DNA of 38,986 nt from Pandoraea iniqua (lineage in GTDB: Bacteria > Pseudomonadota > Gammaproteobacteria > Burkholderiales > Burkholderiaceae): positions 1-38,986 of the forward strand of contig NZ_CABPSF010000014.1 of assembly GCF_902459685.1 (NCBI RefSeq). The letters are read 5' to 3'. Shown here in pieces: positions 35,954 through 38,986 of this stretch (its first letter is position 1; each line of letters begins with the position of its first letter). A model generated the notes under the pieces. It was not told the DNA's origin. It did no database searches and saw nothing but the letters and a program-made list of their open reading frames with translations. The translations under genes were made by a program, and so were the position numbers.

Positions 35954-36424
35954 ATGCCGCGTCGCCGCGAAGTCCCCAAGCGCGAAGTGTTGCCCGATCC
36001 GAAGTTCGGCAACGTTGATGTCGCTAAATTCATGAACGTGTTGATGCTTGCCGGCAAGAAGTCGGTGGCAGAACGCATCGTTTATGGTGCTTTCGAGCAG
36101 ATCCAAACCAAGGCGGGCAAGGATCCGCTGGAAATCTTCAACACCGCTCTCGGTAACGTGAAGCCGGTGGTTGAAGTGAAGAGCCGCCGTGTTGGCGGTG
36201 CAAACTATCAAGTTCCGGTCGAAGTGCGTCCGTCGCGTCGTATGGCATTGGCGATGCGTTGGTTGCGTGAGGCCGCGAAGAAGCGTAGCGAAAAGTCGAT
36301 GGCCCTGCGTCTGGCAGGCGAGCTGATCGAAGCCTCGGAAGGCCGTGGCGGTGCGATGAAGAAGCGTGACGAAGTTCACCGCATGGCTGAAGCCAACAAG
36401 GCCTTCTCGCACTTCCGCTTCTGA
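35954..36424 (+). CDS. rpsG: 30S ribosomal protein S7
   Basis: A 156-residue assembly protein that nucleates the 30S head, and is an operon autorepressor in E. coli. [19 protein letters not shown] is the usual start. [21 protein letters not shown] and [21 protein letters not shown] are the rRNA-binding motifs. The C-terminus [10 protein letters not shown] matches S7. I choose ATG 35954 (AAGGAAG upstream) because it gives the standard length; a longer in-frame start at 35909 lies in the untranslated gap. Confidence 0.98.
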   Translation: MPRRREVPKREVLPDPKFGNVDVAKFMNVLMLAGKKSVAERIVYGAFEQIQTKAGKDPLEIFNTALGNVKPVVEVKSRRVGGANYQVPVEVRPSRRMALAMRWLREAAKKRSEKSMALRLAGELIEASEGRGGAMKKRDEVHRMAEANKAFSHFRF

Positions 36425-36454
36425 CGCTGGCAGGCAGTACCTAGAGCAGAAACC

Positions 36455-36492
36455 GGGGCGGGTGCGCATGAGAAATTGCGCCTCGCCCGTTT
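36455..36492 (+). terminator. Hairpin between rpsG and fusA
   Basis: GGGCG (36456-36460) with CGCCC (36484-36488), continued by GCGCA (36464-36468) with TGCGC (36477-36481), forms a long stem with a bulge and a weak GTTTG tail. It may attenuate or protect the upstream rpsLG mRNA rather than fully terminate, since fusA has no obvious promoter of its own. Confidence 0.5.
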
Positions 36493-36541
36493 GTGTTAGT
36501 AGCCCCCTCAAAAATGGCGGCTACATTGAAAGAGGCTTAAA

Positions 36542-38644
<2,103 letters not shown>

Positions 38645-38729
38645 ATTCGTTTTGAAGGGTGTCTGCGTCATGTGATGCAGTGCCCGTCACTCTGTTTAAA
38701 TCGTCTATTCAGTATCTGAGGATTCGGAA

Positions 38730-38986
38730 ATGGCAAAGGAAAAATTCGAGCGGACTAAGCCGCACGTGAACGTCGGCACCATCGGTCACGTTGACCATGG
38801 CAAGACCACCCTGACGGCCGCTATCGCAACGGTTCTGTCGTCGAAGTTCGGCGGCACGGCAAAGAAGTACGACGAAATCGACGCAGCGCCGGAAGAAAAG
38901 GCACGCGGTATTACGATTAACACCGCGCACATCGAGTACGAAACGGCTAACCGCCACTACGCACACGTTGACTGCCCGGGCCACGC
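38730..38986 (+). CDS. tuf: Elongation factor Tu, N-terminal part (second tuf copy)
   Basis: The frame starts at ATG 38730 with [20 protein letters not shown], the P-loop [14 protein letters not shown], the switch I stretch [17 protein letters not shown], and runs off the window in DCPGHA (G3 motif). This is EF-Tu, last gene seen of the str operon. The first tuf copy ends at 77, so two same-orientation tuf genes flank the window. Confidence 0.97.
   Translation, partial: MAKEKFERTKPHVNVGTIGHVDHGKTTLTAAIATVLSSKFGGTAKKYDEIDAAPEEKARGITINTAHIEYETANRHYAHVDCPGH

Overview
The window reads as a high-GC betaproteobacterial chromosome, most likely Burkholderiaceae and plausibly Pandoraea. The genus is inferred from gene order, protein style and a DUF4148 protein; no search was run. 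It opens in the last codons of one tuf gene and closes in the first codons of a second tuf gene in the same orientation.

Left block (1-12.6 kb): tuf end, tRNA-Trp, secE, nusG, rplK, rplA, rplJ, rplL, rpoB, rpoC. This is the classical transcription/translation cluster, with an L10-type leader, an attenuator before rpoB and a strong terminator after rpoC. Right block (35.2-39 kb): a consensus promoter drives rpsL, rpsG, fusA and tuf (str operon).

Between rpoC and rpsL lie about 22.7 kb of accessory genes. First is a Fur-controlled FecA-like receptor (-). Next comes a homoprotocatechuate meta-cleavage operon (hpaH-hpaI-hpaE-hpaD-hpaG, then a ketopantoate-reductase-family gene). It is followed by an unknown protein, an MNT/HEPN (mntA-hepT, type VII-like) toxin-antitoxin pair and an MHS-type transporter. 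Then come an aromatic aminotransferase (tyrB-like) divergent from a LysR regulator, a collagen-like secreted protein, a DUF302 protein, a dienelactone hydrolase, a DUF4148 protein, a small membrane protein, an AraC regulator, a HAD hydrolase, an unknown Pro/Ser/Thr-rich protein and a MocR regulator.

Most notable: a ~50-bp block (45 of 50 positions identical, 22 consecutive bases exact) lies upstream of hpaH and, in the same orientation relative to its target, upstream of tyrB next to the LysR gene 11 kb away. This suggests one LysR-controlled regulon linking tyrosine transamination to the ring-cleavage operon. Second, the mntA-hepT pair sits between the transporter 3' end and a relict copy of a similar 3' end, and hepT has a frameshift that scrambles its last helix.
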